Assembly (NCBI GenBank): GCA_025602915.1
Contig: JAHLJZ010000048.1
Span: 110,539 to 174,538, forward strand
DNA from: Paraphysoderma sedebokerense
Lineage: Eukaryota; Blastocladiomycota; Physodermatomycetes; Physodermatales; Physodermataceae
Direction of reading: 5' to 3'
DNA length: 64,000 bases
Below, one piece after another: positions 1-11,728 of the stretch. The position numbers were made by a program, and so were the translations under genes. The stretch's first letter is position 1, and each line of letters opens with the position of its first letter. The notes under the pieces were generated by a model. That model worked only from the letters and a program-made list of their open reading frames with translations. It was not told the origin of the DNA and searched no databases.

Positions 1-729
1 AGACAACACAACTCGAGTCACAATTATCCGAAAAAGAACTAACCATAAGTAAATTAAAGTATGAGATCAAAATATTAACAGACCACTTAAACGAAGCTAT
101 GAAAAAAATGAACAAAAAAGTCGAAGACGATGGAAATGTGGATCGGTTAGTCTCTATTTCCTCTTCCCTGTGCCAACTTCTTTAATCATGTTGGTTTGAC
201 TTATTATTTTCTTCATTCATTAAAACGTCAAACATGGTAATTTACCAATCACAGTCAAGTCGTTTCAAACGTTTTGGTCTCCTTTTGTTCTGCCAAACCT
301 GGTGATGCAAAGAAATTTGAAATGTTACAGTTGTTAGCTAGTCTTTTGCAGTTCACAGAAGAACAAAAATATTTGGTTTGTCTCTTACTATCATATTGTA
401 TAAAGCCAGTAGTATTGATTTTTGCAACTTAGGTTGGTTTGCTACGGCAACCATCAAATCTTAAACGAACACCGACTGCCAATTCCATCGTTTCTCCAGA
501 TGGGGGAACCCAGTCTGTGGAGAGTGAAGCTATGAAGGAGGTATATATCCTTGTGTCCTCTTCCTTTCATTTTGCATTGGCATTTGTCTTTTCTCTTCAG
601 ATCCTCAGATAACGACTTATATGTCGCAACGCGGAAATGACTTATTCATTGATTATCAAATAGGGCTTCACGGATCGGTGGATATCATTTTTGTTGGCTG
701 AGAGCGATACCAAACAAAATCCAAAGTAA
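1..729 (+). CDS. RUD3: Golgin with C-terminal GRAB domain (Rud3/GMAP-210 type), 3' part only
   Basis: Four exons are read: 1-145, 255-375, 433-540 and 664-729, joined at GT..AG introns in one frame, stop TAA at 727. The 5' end lies outside the window. The first exon encodes a charged coiled coil (SEKELTISKLKYEIK, then HLNEAMKKMNKKVEDD). The remainder resembles the GRIP-related Arf-binding (GRAB) domain of fungal Rud3: RQVVSNVLVSF, then KKFEMLQLLASLLQFTEEQ, then VGLLRQPSN, a Ser/Thr linker, and the C-terminal FTDRWISFLLAE. Known for the family: cis-Golgi tethers recruited to membrane by Arf1 through this domain. The domain order and the distance of the C-terminal FTDxWISFLL block from the stop agree with Rud3. 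Gene symbol is by domain similarity only, since most of the coiled-coil rod is missing. Confidence 0.8.
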
Positions 730-1181
730 CAAAACAATTCTCCTTAAATTCGCAGACTTTGGACTTTCTGTTACATATTGTGATTCTTCATTGTTCTACG
801 CTTATCATTCATTGTATAATAGCCATATTTATTCGTAATCAAAAAAAGTACCCTAGATTGTTTTGGCAAAAACCAATGGAAATAAAGCTCATTATTAGAC
901 TTGATTGAAAGAATGCAATTCCACTCTCATGTATACTGTCATCGTTACTGATTCGAACTAAAATGAAGCTTTTCGTTCACATAGTACGAGTCGGCATTCT
1001 CATGATTATTCTGCGACGAGCCAAAGTCAAATCAGCAAAAGAAAGGCAATTTCTTTCATGCATGACTATTTTACACCATCGCCTTCGTTCAGAATTTCTT
1101 AACAGTTCCGGGTATGGAAATCAACGAAGAGTTCCTCGTTGCTCCACAGATATAAACAGCTTTATTACGGATTCCATTTCA
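730..1181. other. Intergenic, golgin 3' to dymeclin 3' (convergent)
   Basis: AT-rich spacer between two convergent genes. An open frame of 77 codons starting at 963 overlaps the last dymeclin exon in antisense and shows no recognisable domain; it is taken as chance. No RNA gene or repeat was seen. Confidence 0.5.
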
Positions 1182-4100
1182 TTACATCAATTTTGAACGA
1201 AAGAGGTCAGCGATATACTGTTCCAGGAATGAATTAGTCGAATTACTTTTGTCTATCGAGCTCATTGAAGCTGATTTGTCTTCGGCTGGTGCCGGTACAG
1301 GTATTTCATTATATTCAATGTAGTCATATTTTCGTACAATTGTTTGCAATGGTTGAATGTCCTAATTATGATGTGGCCGGAATGATAATCAGCGAATGTA
1401 AATAAGCTGTGGCAGTTTCTTTAATGAATAGATTTAAGAAACGACGTACGATGTTATCAGGCAGTACGAACTTGAAAACGTTTCCGGTCCCTCTTACTGA
1501 TCCATTCACTACTGTCTCTAGGATAGCAACGACTTGATCCGGGGAAGTGAGAGCGAAATAAGACCGATCCAAATGTGAATTCTTTGTGGGTTCGGGTATC
1601 GACTCGGATGCGCCAATGGTGCTGGACGGGTTTAATTTTTGTATTATTTGGTCTAAAAACTATATGGATAGGTTTCAATAATGGTAATTTATGGCAGATA
1701 ATTGAACAAATAAGCACGGATTTGAAATAATGTCAACTTTCCATGCCTATAATAGGTGACTTGAGAAATGTGAACAAACCTCAATAATAATCGACGTAAG
1801 GACTTGCCATTTCATTTCGTGCTTATGTCCTATGTCTTCGACATTGGAGACTTTGCACCTTTCCTTATTTTGCCCAGCTGTGTCTTTATTCACTGCCGTT
1901 CGTTCCTGCTTTTTCCGGCCACCAATCTCTCCTTTATCGTGACATATGTTTTTGAGAATCCAATGAAACAATTCCATCTTCACTAGACAAACATGTATCA
2001 ATGGAATATTCCATTTCTTTAATGTAGTTATTAACGTATTCACACTTGGTTTTCTTACGTAACGGGACTCCTGAACTCTGTCGCTTGATTTTACAGGGTT
2101 ATTGGAATATTCAGGCGGAGTAGGGAGAATAGAGGACTGAGACGAATAAGAGAAGGAGAATGAAGAAGGCGAGGAAGATGAGGAGGAACCAAACAGCATA
2201 ATAAATATGGTATCAAGAAGGAAGGAAATCAGATTTCTATATATGTTCAAATCATGAATTTCGTTGATATTTGAGGTCGAAGTGTTGGTTGATGGATGGA
2301 TTCCGGATGAATGCAGCTTGTTAACGGAAGTAATTATTGATAGATCCGTCAGCGATGTGTTAGCAGAAGATGAAGGTGTGGGAGAGACTGATGTCGCAGG
2401 AGAAGAAGATCGTTGCAATGATGAAGATGATGTGGATGATATGACGAGACGGGAATACCGCTTGCAAAAGAATTCGAATAGACTAAGAAGTATTGAACAA
2501 ACGATAAACAATTAATCGATTCCGCAATCTCATCGAGAAGCAGGTAATAGAAAAATAGACGGAGAGTGACTTGACAAACCTCAGAATCTTTTCCATAACT
2601 TCCCCGCTTACTGGGATTTCCCTTAAATTAGTCACCAACGCGACGACGACGTCGTGTATGTTTTGATCTCGCCATTTTCCCAAATTAACACTCAGCACTT
2701 TAATCACAACACCGACCCATACAGAGATTAAACTTGGTTGACTATATCGACGATCGGGGTACCATAGGGGAGTGGAAGGAAGGGTAATATCTTTAAGGGA
2801 GTGGAGGTAGGATGTATCAGTAGAGAGAGAGAGCAGCAAACAAAGGGTTATAAGGGTATGTGATGTTGGCTGAGACGGCCGACTTGCTTCGGAAGATGAC
2901 TTGTTTGAAGTTGAGGCAAGAGAACTGGAGAGTAGTTGGAGCAGCGGGAGGAGCTAAAGAAATGTTATAAATAACCATGCATGTTTCGAAAATGAAACAG
3001 AATACCGAAGCAAGGTTAATGTTTCAGATAACAGAACGATAGATAACAGTGTGCTTGATAAAGACATGTATATCTACCAAAGTATCGGGGTCAGTTCTTG
3101 ACAAAGCGTAATTCCTGAATCCGGAGTTTCGAAGTAGAAATAAATAAAGGAGAAGTGTGCATTCTTCGTACTGTATTTTTCTGCTCGACAATTGAACAGA
3201 TGACACAAATGAAACGGTTAGCACAGCGAGGTGAAATATAGCAATAAGAAAAACATGAGACGCACCGTATCATTTCTTCAAACAACTTTTTGAAGGACAA
3301 TTCTATTGAATTGCTTCTGTTGGCACGCCCTTTTAAACCACGATAATTTGTCAACGAAGGTGCTGCTATTAATATCAAATTATCTAGTTCGCTTGCGTTC
3401 CCTGAGTGGTCTAACAACGGCGAAGCCCAACACAAAGATCCAAAGATGAAATAGACATCTTACCATTCGAATCGACTATCTGTCTGAGCACCTCATCAAA
3501 TACACTTATCTTCGCCACAACCTTGCGAGCCATCTCGATATCATGTTCTATGTGTACTTCAAAGTCATTTGAGGGAATATCGAATCCATTTTCGGAATAC
3601 AATTCGACTCTCCCAAAATGAGGACAACATACTAATCCTGCAAACAGCACAATACTATGACTAGATATACTTGAGAGTTCAGATGACTCGGCCGGTTGAG
3701 GAGAAGAAAAAAGGTAATTATAGGTTGACAGTATGAGTCCTTTGTTGGCGTAAGAGAGAGGCGAATAACAGTTTACATTAGAAGTTATCAAGGTGAAGAT
3801 GCAATGGAACAGCGATAAAGGAAGCAGAGTGTAATAAAAAGACATACCAGTATACTCGGTCGGTTGAGAAACACATTCCACAAAATTGTTTAAAAGGGTA
3901 CGTAGCAGGGGACGAATATATACACTACATAGAGGGAGATCAATATTTTTATTAACGTATACCAAAATTTATATACGAATTATGCCGAAACAACCGAATA
4001 TACAGGCAAGAAACAAGAACATAGAAATACCTTAGGTTTGACAACCAGACGTTAAAGAATAAGATTGAACCGGGCCCTCTCACTTCAGTGTGGTTAAAGT

Positions 4101-5420
4101 TCGTATTATTAGGTGACGAGGAAACGTTTATACACGGCGGAGGTGGTAAGAAAAGAATCATCAAAGTTTTTAGGATTTGAAGATACAATTCGTAGTTCTC
4201 GGCATTCCTAAGTTGGTAAAATCACAAGGTAGGAATGTCAATCGTGAATCCAAGATAGACAACAGAGCGCAACACAAAAGTGAAATAGAAACATTACATC
4301 GGGGGAAGATGGATAACAAGATCGAATAGAGTTTCGAGGAAAAGATATACAGGCGGATCTAAAAGTCGTACGAGATTAGACGCTTCACACGAACGCATAT
4401 ATCGCATTGGCGAATGTAATCATCACACATGCTAATAGAAGTTGAGCAAACATCCAAAATTCAAAATGTTGGAACTCACATTGGCCCTCAGCTTCTCGAG
4501 TTTTGTCGATTTTTCCATCTTTCAGCTTTGGCTCCTTATCCTCAAAAGTCGCGTCACTTTTGTTTAAGTCAACGTCGCCGGAAAGCCCATCGAAGAATAT
4601 TTTCAGTCTGGTAGGAGATACTATGTGAATGAGTTGCTCGAGAAATAGCCGGATTGTCACTATGAGGTTATAAATTTCGAAAGGGAGCTCGCTGTGGGAG
4701 TGTCGAAGTGCGTGATGTGACGAATAAAAATGGAATAGTTAGATCATGAACCAACAACAAAATTCCATGGTCTGAAAGATCAATAACAGAATAATGTGAA
4801 CAGATGATAAGTACTTCTGATAATGATTTGACCTATGGGGCGATACAGCAATCAAAAATAAATGAACGAGGTAGTTGAAATTTCTGGTCGTGGGGTTGTT
4901 CTTCACTGTCATGACGAAGTTCAATGAAGTAAAATCCATAATCTTTTAGAATACACAAAGACAGCCCTAATCGATATATCATTACCAACCTAATTGCTTG
5001 GATAAGTTTGCCACGGAAATCTTGAGTCTCGCTATGTCGGCGCTGTGGTTTAACAAACATGATTGAACAAAGCGAAAGGTGAGATGCCAAAGTCCATAAA
5101 CGACGCTAAAGTGAGTTGAGAGAGATTAATCGAATTGAATACCTTTTCGTGGGAAAAACCAACTTTTGAGGAGAAAAGATTCGGCGGAAAGAATGATGAC
5201 GCTCGCTCCGAGTATCGCAAAGGGTCGACGACGAAGCGATGAGAGCTAAAAGAGTCGGAATGTCCTCATCATCGCTACCGTTGTCGTCATCATCGTCGTC
5301 ATTATTGCTCTTGTGAATGTCGCTGTGGTCATTATAGTCCAAAGAAGGGGAGAATATGTTCATCTTTAGCAAAGATACGTAAATGGACGAAATGCGAATT
5401 AAAAATGATTCCACGACCAA
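1182..5420 (-). CDS. Dymeclin, multi-exon (5' end approximate)
   Basis: Several minus-strand exons match human dymeclin in order. PLCSVYIRPLLRTLLNNFVE (about 3880-3940) fits the block around LVKTLLYNFIR; EECTLLLYLFLLRNSGFRNY then SRTDPDTLV (about 3070-3170) fits [23 protein letters not shown]; the block near 2580-2800 (WYPDRR, then VIKVLSVNLGKWRDQNIHD, then LVTNLREIP) fits the segment that reads WYSER..VVIRTIQYN..RDKYLH. The last exon has KYDYIEYNE near the C-terminus, like the family KYVEEE, and stops at 1182-1184. An intron with donor gtactg joins it to the preceding exon. The 5' exons (4385-5420) contain an Asp-rich run and KNNPTTRNFNYLVHLF, which resembles VENNPRTGNLGALIKVFL; their splicing and the true start codon are not resolved. 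Family role: peripheral Golgi protein involved in Golgi organisation and trafficking. It is absent from yeasts but present in many other eukaryotes. Confidence 0.75.
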
Positions 5421-6579
5421 ATCTTTATTCCCTGATATATTTGGAGTTTACATTTTTTACTTGAGAAGAAATTTAGACTCAAGGTTGTTGATTATAAGTG
5501 CATTATTCAAAATGTGCAGACTGTAGACTGTACATTATGGATATTAGCAAAGGATGCAGAATTGATATTCTACTTAAAGGCTCCAACAGATTCGTTTACC
5601 TTAAAACTTATTGGGAAAAAAAGAGCAGCGACGCTCCACAAATTAATTTTTCTGTACAATTGCATTTATGTGGGTACAGCATTTGTATCCATAAAAACAA
5701 TCAAATCAGGTAGAATACGAAGTCCTCAAAATATTTGGAGTCTTTTTCATCCGTTGACCTATTGCGTTTCTTGCGCTATCGCTTTTTATTTTTCCTTTTC
5801 TTGCGGCTTACTCTAACCGGTTGGTGATTCTTTGCATTTATCAAACACAATCTCCTCCTTCTGAGGAATCAAGCGACGATGAAACTGAGGAAAGTCAACA
5901 ACGTAACATCAGCAGTCTGTAACGCAGGGAGCGCCATGTAGCGGACACCCATTAGAAGAGTTTCTGTCTTGGCATCTACTCATTTGAGTACTAGGCACGA
6001 TTACGTGAAAGTCTCGCACGGATTTATACAGCGATTTATGGCAGAGAGCGAAATTGCTTCGATGCGGTCAAAACATAAATGCAGCATCGATAATAAATGT
6101 AGATACCTCGTACGTCTTGCTCTTTCATTTACGTTCATTCTTTAGACTTGATGATTGGTATCGGGCAAAAGAGATTGGGCCTTACGATCATTTCGAATTA
6201 CCAAAAATCTGTGATCAAAATCGCAGCAATTGGGATCACCTTTCACATGATATCTGACAAGAAAGCGCAGCAATAACAAATTTTGACCCGTTATCATATG
6301 TGTCTGATGGTAAGTCAGTAAATTCAAGTAGTGAACCGTCTGAGCTCATCTGAATAATCATTGCGGATTTCTGCTGTGCGATTGTGAACATAACCAATAA
6401 TCTGCTGGTTTGTATATCGTATAGTTATCGGAATACGCTAAAGCGGTGTAGATCCATTGATAATAATACTTTGCAGAAATTATTACGTATGATTGAGGCG
6501 ATTATGTTTGAAAGACCATTAAGAAAATCAATTTAAACTTCATGCGTTATTGATGCAACGCTTTGTATTAATACGTAAG
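5421..6579. other. Intergenic between dymeclin and secreted-protein gene
   Basis: About 1.1 kb. A 100-codon open frame at 5514-5816 (+) has no recognisable domain, no signal peptide and no convincing intron partner, so it is not called. The right part (6540-6579) shares short similarity with the region upstream of the broken paralogue near 16730 (both contain gatgcaacgctt), which is consistent with an old duplication of the promoter region. Confidence 0.5.
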
Positions 6580-6642
6580 CCTACGCGTTGCAGGTTTAAA
6601 TCCATTAAAATCCGGGTTTATTTTTAGAATGCCGAGAATGGG

Positions 6643-6649
6643 TATAAAA
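6643..6649 (+). promoter_or_regulatory. TATA box of secreted Cys-repeat gene (copy 1)
   Basis: TATAAAA lies 97 bp before the ATG, preceded by a block (GTTTATTTTTAGAATGC then GAATGG) that recurs upstream of the paralogue at 15429, where the sequence is GTTTATTTTTAGGAATGC then GGAATGGATAAAA. The same box is present at 17093 in the exact duplicate and as TATAAAA at 16841 before the broken copy. Confidence 0.6.
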
Positions 6650-6745
6650 AGAAATGCTTTCCTATATTTTAAACTATTAAATTCATCATCAAAATACATC
6701 TTATTATCAATCAATCAATCACTCTACACAAATTCTTACATCAAA

Positions 6746-7147
6746 ATGCTTGCTAAAACCATCGCTACTCTTACTTTCGCCCTCTTGGCTTCTTCTGCCA
6801 CCGCGTTCCCTCAAAGCGCTACACCAGCACCTCAAATTCAAGATCTTGGTAATGGCTGCTTCAGTGTTACTTTTAAATCCGGTGGTAGCTCCTCCAGTTC
6901 AAGAGTTTGTGGGCCTCCCGGATCTGGAGCTCCTCAAATAACAGATCAAGGCAATGGTTGTTTCTCAGTTGTCCTGGGTGGATCCACTTCCAGCGTATGC
7001 GCCAGCTCTTCTGGTGGAAGTCCGTCGTCTTCTACCGTTATACGCCCATTTTCAGCAACCGGCAATAATGCCGTCAATAGAATTTCACATGACACCAACA
7101 GTTCTCCAGCTTCTGTCAGACATGGCTCTTCCAACAACAGAGCCTAA
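6746..7147 (+). CDS. Small secreted Cys/Ser-rich repeat protein, copy A
   Basis: A 133-residue protein, read from the internal ATG at 6746 rather than an in-frame ATG at 6629, because the TATA box lies between them and because the signal peptide (MLAKTIATLTFALLASSATA, cleavage probably before FPQS) starts there. The mature part has two related units of about 27 residues: QDLGNGCFSVTF..SSSSSRVC and TDQGNGCFSVVL..STSSVC. Each unit has GNGCF followed by a second Cys after a Ser run, so there are four cysteines and probably two disulfides (inference). A Ser/Asn-rich tail of about 45 residues follows. The gene appears intronless, unlike its neighbours. I do not recognise the family. It is identical to the copy at 17196 and related to that at 15429. 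Secretion is well supported; function is unknown. Confidence 0.8.
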   Translation: MLAKTIATLTFALLASSATAFPQSATPAPQIQDLGNGCFSVTFKSGGSSSSSRVCGPPGSGAPQITDQGNGCFSVVLGGSTSSVCASSSGGSPSSSTVIRPFSATGNNAVNRISHDTNSSPASVRHGSSNNRA

Positions 7148-7302
7148 TTTAATTTCTTGGCCCTTTAAGCGGATGTAGATTCTTGAATTGTAAAACGGAG
7201 GAGAGTTGAGATAGTGACTGGTCAGATTGCAGCGCATCTACGTCCATTAGCATACTCTGTACCATTTTCTCTTGATTCTACAACTGTACTTTTGTTCCAT
7301 AT

Positions 7303-7738
7303 TTTGTATATTGTATAGTTATCATATCGCAAGAATTGAGCCGCTCAATGAACCATTCAAATTATTGCAGTATTATAAAATTGATTTCCCCTAATTGCAT
7401 CTGTTCCCGACTGTCCTTAAATTAAGCATATTTGATTATTTCCCTTTATAGGGCATTTTTATTTTTGATATAGCCAAAGTTTGAGCTTTGATATGAAGTG
7501 ATCACAACAGGAACAACATTCGGCAATTGGGCGATTACCGTTACATCATATGCATATATGCAATTTCGAAAGACAATCATTATTGTATTTTATTTTGCCG
7601 TTACCGCTATATTCAAAAACGCACTTCGGAAAAATGATTTTACTGGGTGGTTCCATTTCTAGCCTCTGGTGCAAGTTGATCTTCCTCGGTGAATTTCGAC
7701 CGGAACTCAATTTTCAAGTACATTTAAAAGTATTCATT
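7303..7738. other. Intergenic, diverged repeat then unique sequence
   Basis: The first 120 bases or so are a diverged match of the region after 17753. The rest is AT-rich spacer between convergent genes. No further gene was seen. Confidence 0.5.
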
Positions 7739-9502
7739 TCAAGTGGGTAAATGATGTAAATCTATGAAAACAACAAAAACGGCCAAAAGGCTGACTAAAC
7801 TAAGATAGAGTCGCCATCCTGTTACGACGTCTTGGCTGTTATAATTGGGACTATATAATTGATCTCTTAAAACATCTACATTGATTCGAAAAATGCTGGT
7901 GATATCTTTCATAAATAGCTCTTTCCTAGCGAATATGAGACGATTTAATTGTCGAGACGCAGTAACCTGAACGAGGACCACTGAAACTGCTAATACTATA
8001 TTAGTCAATTCCGCCATCTGCCATATAGGTTCTCCATGCGTGAAGAGTGTCTTGTCCAGCAATGCTATTGTTCCAATACAGCTTATGGACGAAATTCTGG
8101 AGACAAAGTTCAACTTTGAGCGAATAATCTGTGATCGTACTTCTTGAATTGACTTGAGGGAGAGGGTAAAATCCTCTGCTGAATCACTCGAAAGTTTTGA
8201 ATATATCCATCGCTTACTTATCAAGGACCATATAATGTCGTCGACAGCACCTGTCGGTGGGAGGAAGTCTATAGTATTAACGGTTTGTGTTGTGCTTACT
8301 CGATGAAATCCATTAAAAAACAAACCTCCGTCTTTTAGAACGACGAAAACAAAGTTGAGACCCAAATGTGTCAGTAAAAGGCTCACGTCATTTTCCGTGA
8401 CGAGTGCAACGCAGACAGTTAAATCTTCGATAAATCTCCAATAGTATGAACGATGAAGGAAGTGATAATCTGAAAACGCGAATACAGAGATTCCCTCCAT
8501 GATAAAGCTAAATATGCTAGTCCAAAGCCTGAACATTAACTTCCAAAGAATGTGGCTGCTAGAAGTTTTGACGTCAGAGAGATCGTAGGAAATACATCGA
8601 CCGAAACCTTTAGTGAATGACACGCATGCCGTTCGGATATATAGTTGGGCAAGAACAACAGGGATAATCGCACAGATACCATAGGTTAAGGCGTAGTGAA
8701 AATTCGGCCTTAAAGAATGTGGCCAATCGCTAAGGTCACACAGCCCAGTCCCTACTTTGTGTAGAGATCTTACAGATTGAATATGTGATGCGGCTGGTGC
8801 CAATGTACACTTTTTGTAGTCATGGTAGTAGCAGTAAAGACAAACAACAATCGAGATGTACGTTACTGGAATCGACCAAAGAGGAAAATGGAACAGAAAC
8901 CACATTATTGCTATGAATGCCACAGTAACTCCTACACTATAACCGAAAGGGGAAAATTTTAAGAAGTTTTGATACCGGATGTCGTCCTTTATGAGTGTTG
9001 CGGGTGTTGACAACTGAAACCCAAACCGTAACAATACAGGGAAGATGAGCAGTAGTATAGCGTATCCTGTTGGTACTTCGTACTTAGTCTAAACGCTCGT
9101 CTCTACAACATTACGGAACGAAAACAAACCAAATCGGAACCAATCTGACAAAAATTCAGCGTCCGCTCCGTAAACGGCGATGTATCCATTAAATATGAAG
9201 CAGTAGGCGAGATTAATGAAGATAACTGCAAAGGTACATAGATCTCGCCAGCAAAATTTGTTCGGGAAGTTGCATCGAAATGGTTCAATCTGGAACAGGA
9301 CAATAGCTCCTGTTGGTACAGCCTGGAACAAAATAAAGCGTACCAATGCCGGAGTAGTGCCCGGATAATGATAGTCTACTGTCTTGGAGTACTCTGCGTA
9401 ATATCTTAGGAAGTATGAAATAAAAGCTCCGACAATGGCAGACAGTATTGCGGCATTGATGCCGTCGAACCTAAGAAAGTGTCGGATTTGTCGTTCATTC
9501 AT
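7739..9502 (-). CDS. Orphan multi-pass membrane protein, paralogue M1
   Basis: Three exons, approximately 9089-9502, 8300-9085 and 7739-8270, giving a protein of roughly 550 residues with about ten to twelve hydrophobic segments. The N-terminal exon starts MNERQIRHFLRFDGINAAIL and contains FLRYYAEYSKTV, FQIEPFRCNFP and SDWFRFG. The middle exon contains FSPFGYSVGV, SLRPNFHYALTYGICAI and FLHRSYYWRFIEDLTVCVAL. The last exon contains WSLISKRWIYSK, EVRSQIIRSKLNFVSRIS, TIALLDK and the C-terminus DLHHLPT. The second intron (8271-8329) happens to be open in frame, but the other family members are interrupted at the same place after KD-A/G-G, so it is taken as an intron. I do not recognise the family; it is not an obvious transporter or GPCR. 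It is one of six relatives in the window, all on the same strand. Confidence 0.7.
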
Positions 9503-9980
9503 TTCTCATCTCTCTCGAGGTCGGATACTGAGCGAAAAGATTTACAATCTTGATCACTTAGCTATATACGGAATGCTTTCCAGAACTTAGGAGAAGCCAA
9601 CAAGATTCTTCGTTTTGGTATGTACCCTGCGAACTGCAAAGACGTTCTTTTGATCCAGATGCAATGATCACGTAGTGCATCTCGTAGAACAGCATCCAGA
9701 CTACAGGCCGAGGCGAAACGAATTTGAAAGATCCAGACGCATGAATTCTGATGCCGCCTCATGATTCTTGAGAAGTTCTCATGGATCGTTACTGTAGCCA
9801 TAATTTTATTGTATGAGAGGATAGTTATTCTCTAAATTGAAGCTGCATGTGTGACGACCAGGTTCCAATTTGAGTTCTGCATTCTGAAAGCGCGATAATA
9901 CAGTACGGATTTTGATATTTTGATAGTGTTTTTGATTGACTAGTTATGGTCACAACAAATCATAGTACCCCAATTCAATT
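9503..9980. other. Spacer between M1 and M2
   Basis: Contains a 79-codon minus-strand open frame (9562-9801) without recognisable domain or TM segment and without a counterpart upstream of the other family members. No feature is supported. Confidence 0.4.
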
Positions 9981-11728
9981 TTATGTAGGTAGATTGTGCA
10001 AATCTCCAAAAACACCGATAATGGCCAAGACACTAATCAGAGTAAGATAAGTTTTCCATCCTTTTAAAATTTTCGGGTCATCGTAATTGATGCTTTCGAT
10101 ATCTTTCTGTAAATCTACTGACTTATTCGAACAACAATTAGCAAATTCTTGAACCTTTAACTTCTTCCTTGCAAACATATACTTGTTGAGCTGTCGGGAA
10201 AGGGCAACTTGTATAATTACTGTTGCAAGAGCTACCACTATATTGGTACAGTTGGACATATGCCATATCGACTGACCATGCGTGAAAGCGGCATTGTCAA
10301 GCAATGCTATTGTACCGATTACGGTGATGGAGGAAATTCGAGAAACGTAGTTAAGATTAGATCGTATGATTTGCGACCGCACTTCATGAATCAATTTTCG
10401 CAGACGTATATTTGAATCAGACGATAAGGCGTGAGATTTTGAATATAACCATTTTCGGTTGACCGCGGACCATATGAGATCATCGACGAAACCTATAAAA
10501 GAAGTTAGGAACTTATCTATCAAGCAATTTTTCATGAAACAAGTAATCCAAACCAGCATCTTTAAGGACGATGAAGAAGGCATTGACAATTAAGAGAACG
10601 ATTAAGACAGTGAGATTGCGTTCTGTTACTAGGCCGATGCATGCCATCAAGTCTTCAAAAAATCTCCATAGATAGGAGCGATGTAGAAAATTATTGTCGC
10701 TGAACGCAAACACACTGTACAGTTCCATTATAAAACTGATAATACCTGTCCAAAGTCGAAATAGTAATTTCCACATAAATTGACGAGGAGACGACCTTTG
10801 ATCTTCACCCATGCTCGCAAGATAGTACAACAAACATTTTTCGTGGGATTCCGTTGAAAATGCGCAGGTAACATTGACATACAATTGAGCAAGGACGATA
10901 AAGGTGATGCCACACGCCCCATAGGCCAAACCGTAATGGAAGTTGGGTTTTAGAGGGTGTGCTGATGAGGTGGTGTCCGCCGTATTTAAATCATGTATCG
11001 AGAAAAGATCAAGCATGGATGAATTCGAAGTAGTCTTTGTATAATCACGAAAGTAGAGTGCCATGCAAATACCAATTGAAATATAAACTATCGGAACTCC
11101 CCAAGTCGGAAATTTGAGGAGATAGAATATGATGGTGGTGACAAAACCGCCACGCCGAAAACATATCCAAAAGGTGTAGACTTTAAAAAGTTCTGAAAAC
11201 GAGTACTAGCTGCCCTGTGAGCAATATTAGGATGATACTTCAGGCGGTAGCGTAAAATTACTGGATAAACGAGGAGTAATATTCCATATCCTAGAAAAAT
11301 TGTTACTTCCTTAAAGGCTGCCGAAATAAAAATGAAGTATCAAAGTGAATTTGCAATCAATACGTACCCACTCGGAACCAATTGGTTAAATATTTTGTGT
11401 TTTCGCCATGTATTACGATGTACGTATTGAAAGTCAGGCAGTAAAGAACACTGCAAACGACTACGGCAATGGTGTAGGGATCTTTGAAGTGAAATATTTT
11501 TGGGAAATTTACCCTAAACGGTTCCAATTGAAATATAGTTATGGCTATCGTGAATGTACTCTGAAAAACTAAATGACGGACAATTAATGCAGTCTGAGAT
11601 GGTGAAATGATTTCATGCTCAACTGTTTTCGAGTACTCTGCATGATAACGGAGGAAAAAAGAGAAAAATCCACCAAGGAAGATAGAGAGGAAAACTGCGT
11701 TGATACTGTCGAGCTTGAAAAGCAGCAT
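9981..11728 (-). pseudogene. Orphan multi-pass membrane protein, paralogue M2, with one frameshift
   Basis: Same three-exon plan as its neighbours: exon 1 from MLLFKLDSINAVFLS at 11728, a middle exon with STPFGYVFGV, LKPNFHYGLAYGACGI and FLHRSYLWRFFEDL, and a last exon with NRKWLYSKS, EVRSQIIRSNLNYVSRIS, TIALLDN and the C-terminus DLHNLPT. In the middle exon the reading frame changes at the run of four A (plus strand 11143-11146): upstream the frame reads STPFGYVFGVAV, downstream the homologous continuation IIFYLLKFPTWGVPIVY is in another frame, as if one base of the homopolymer were missing. All other exons and splice sites look intact. Either this is a very young pseudogene or a single-base sequencing or assembly error in a homopolymer; the sequence alone cannot decide. 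Confidence 0.65.

Larger units (their letters stand above)
6580..7302 (+). repeat. 723-bp exact duplication, copy 1
   Basis: Every base from 6580 to 7302 matches 17030-17752 (offset 10,450). It covers promoter, TATA box, complete coding region and most of the 3' untranslated region. The flank to the right stays similar at a clearly lower level (roughly 85 percent by eye), whereas the flank to the left does not continue: in copy 2 it is replaced by coding sequence of another paralogue. Confidence 0.9.

Noticed and set aside
1380-1520. Apparent frameshift near the dymeclin C-terminus
   Set aside because: Two frames both looked plausible, but a donor gtactg after VFKF and the acceptor aattag before DIQPLQ join the exons in phase without any shift.
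5514-5816. 100-codon open frame in the dymeclin upstream region
   Set aside because: No domain, signal peptide or splice partner; hydrophobic end is explained by AT-rich sequence.
6629-6745. Upstream in-frame ATG for copy A (172-residue protein)
   Set aside because: That ATG lies before the TATA box and would bury the signal peptide; the internal ATG at 6746 matches the other family members.
8271-8329. M1 reading through its second intron, giving an extra loop
   Set aside because: The segment is open by chance; M2, M3 and M4 have an intron at the same site after the conserved KD-x-G and it carries proper GT..AG borders.
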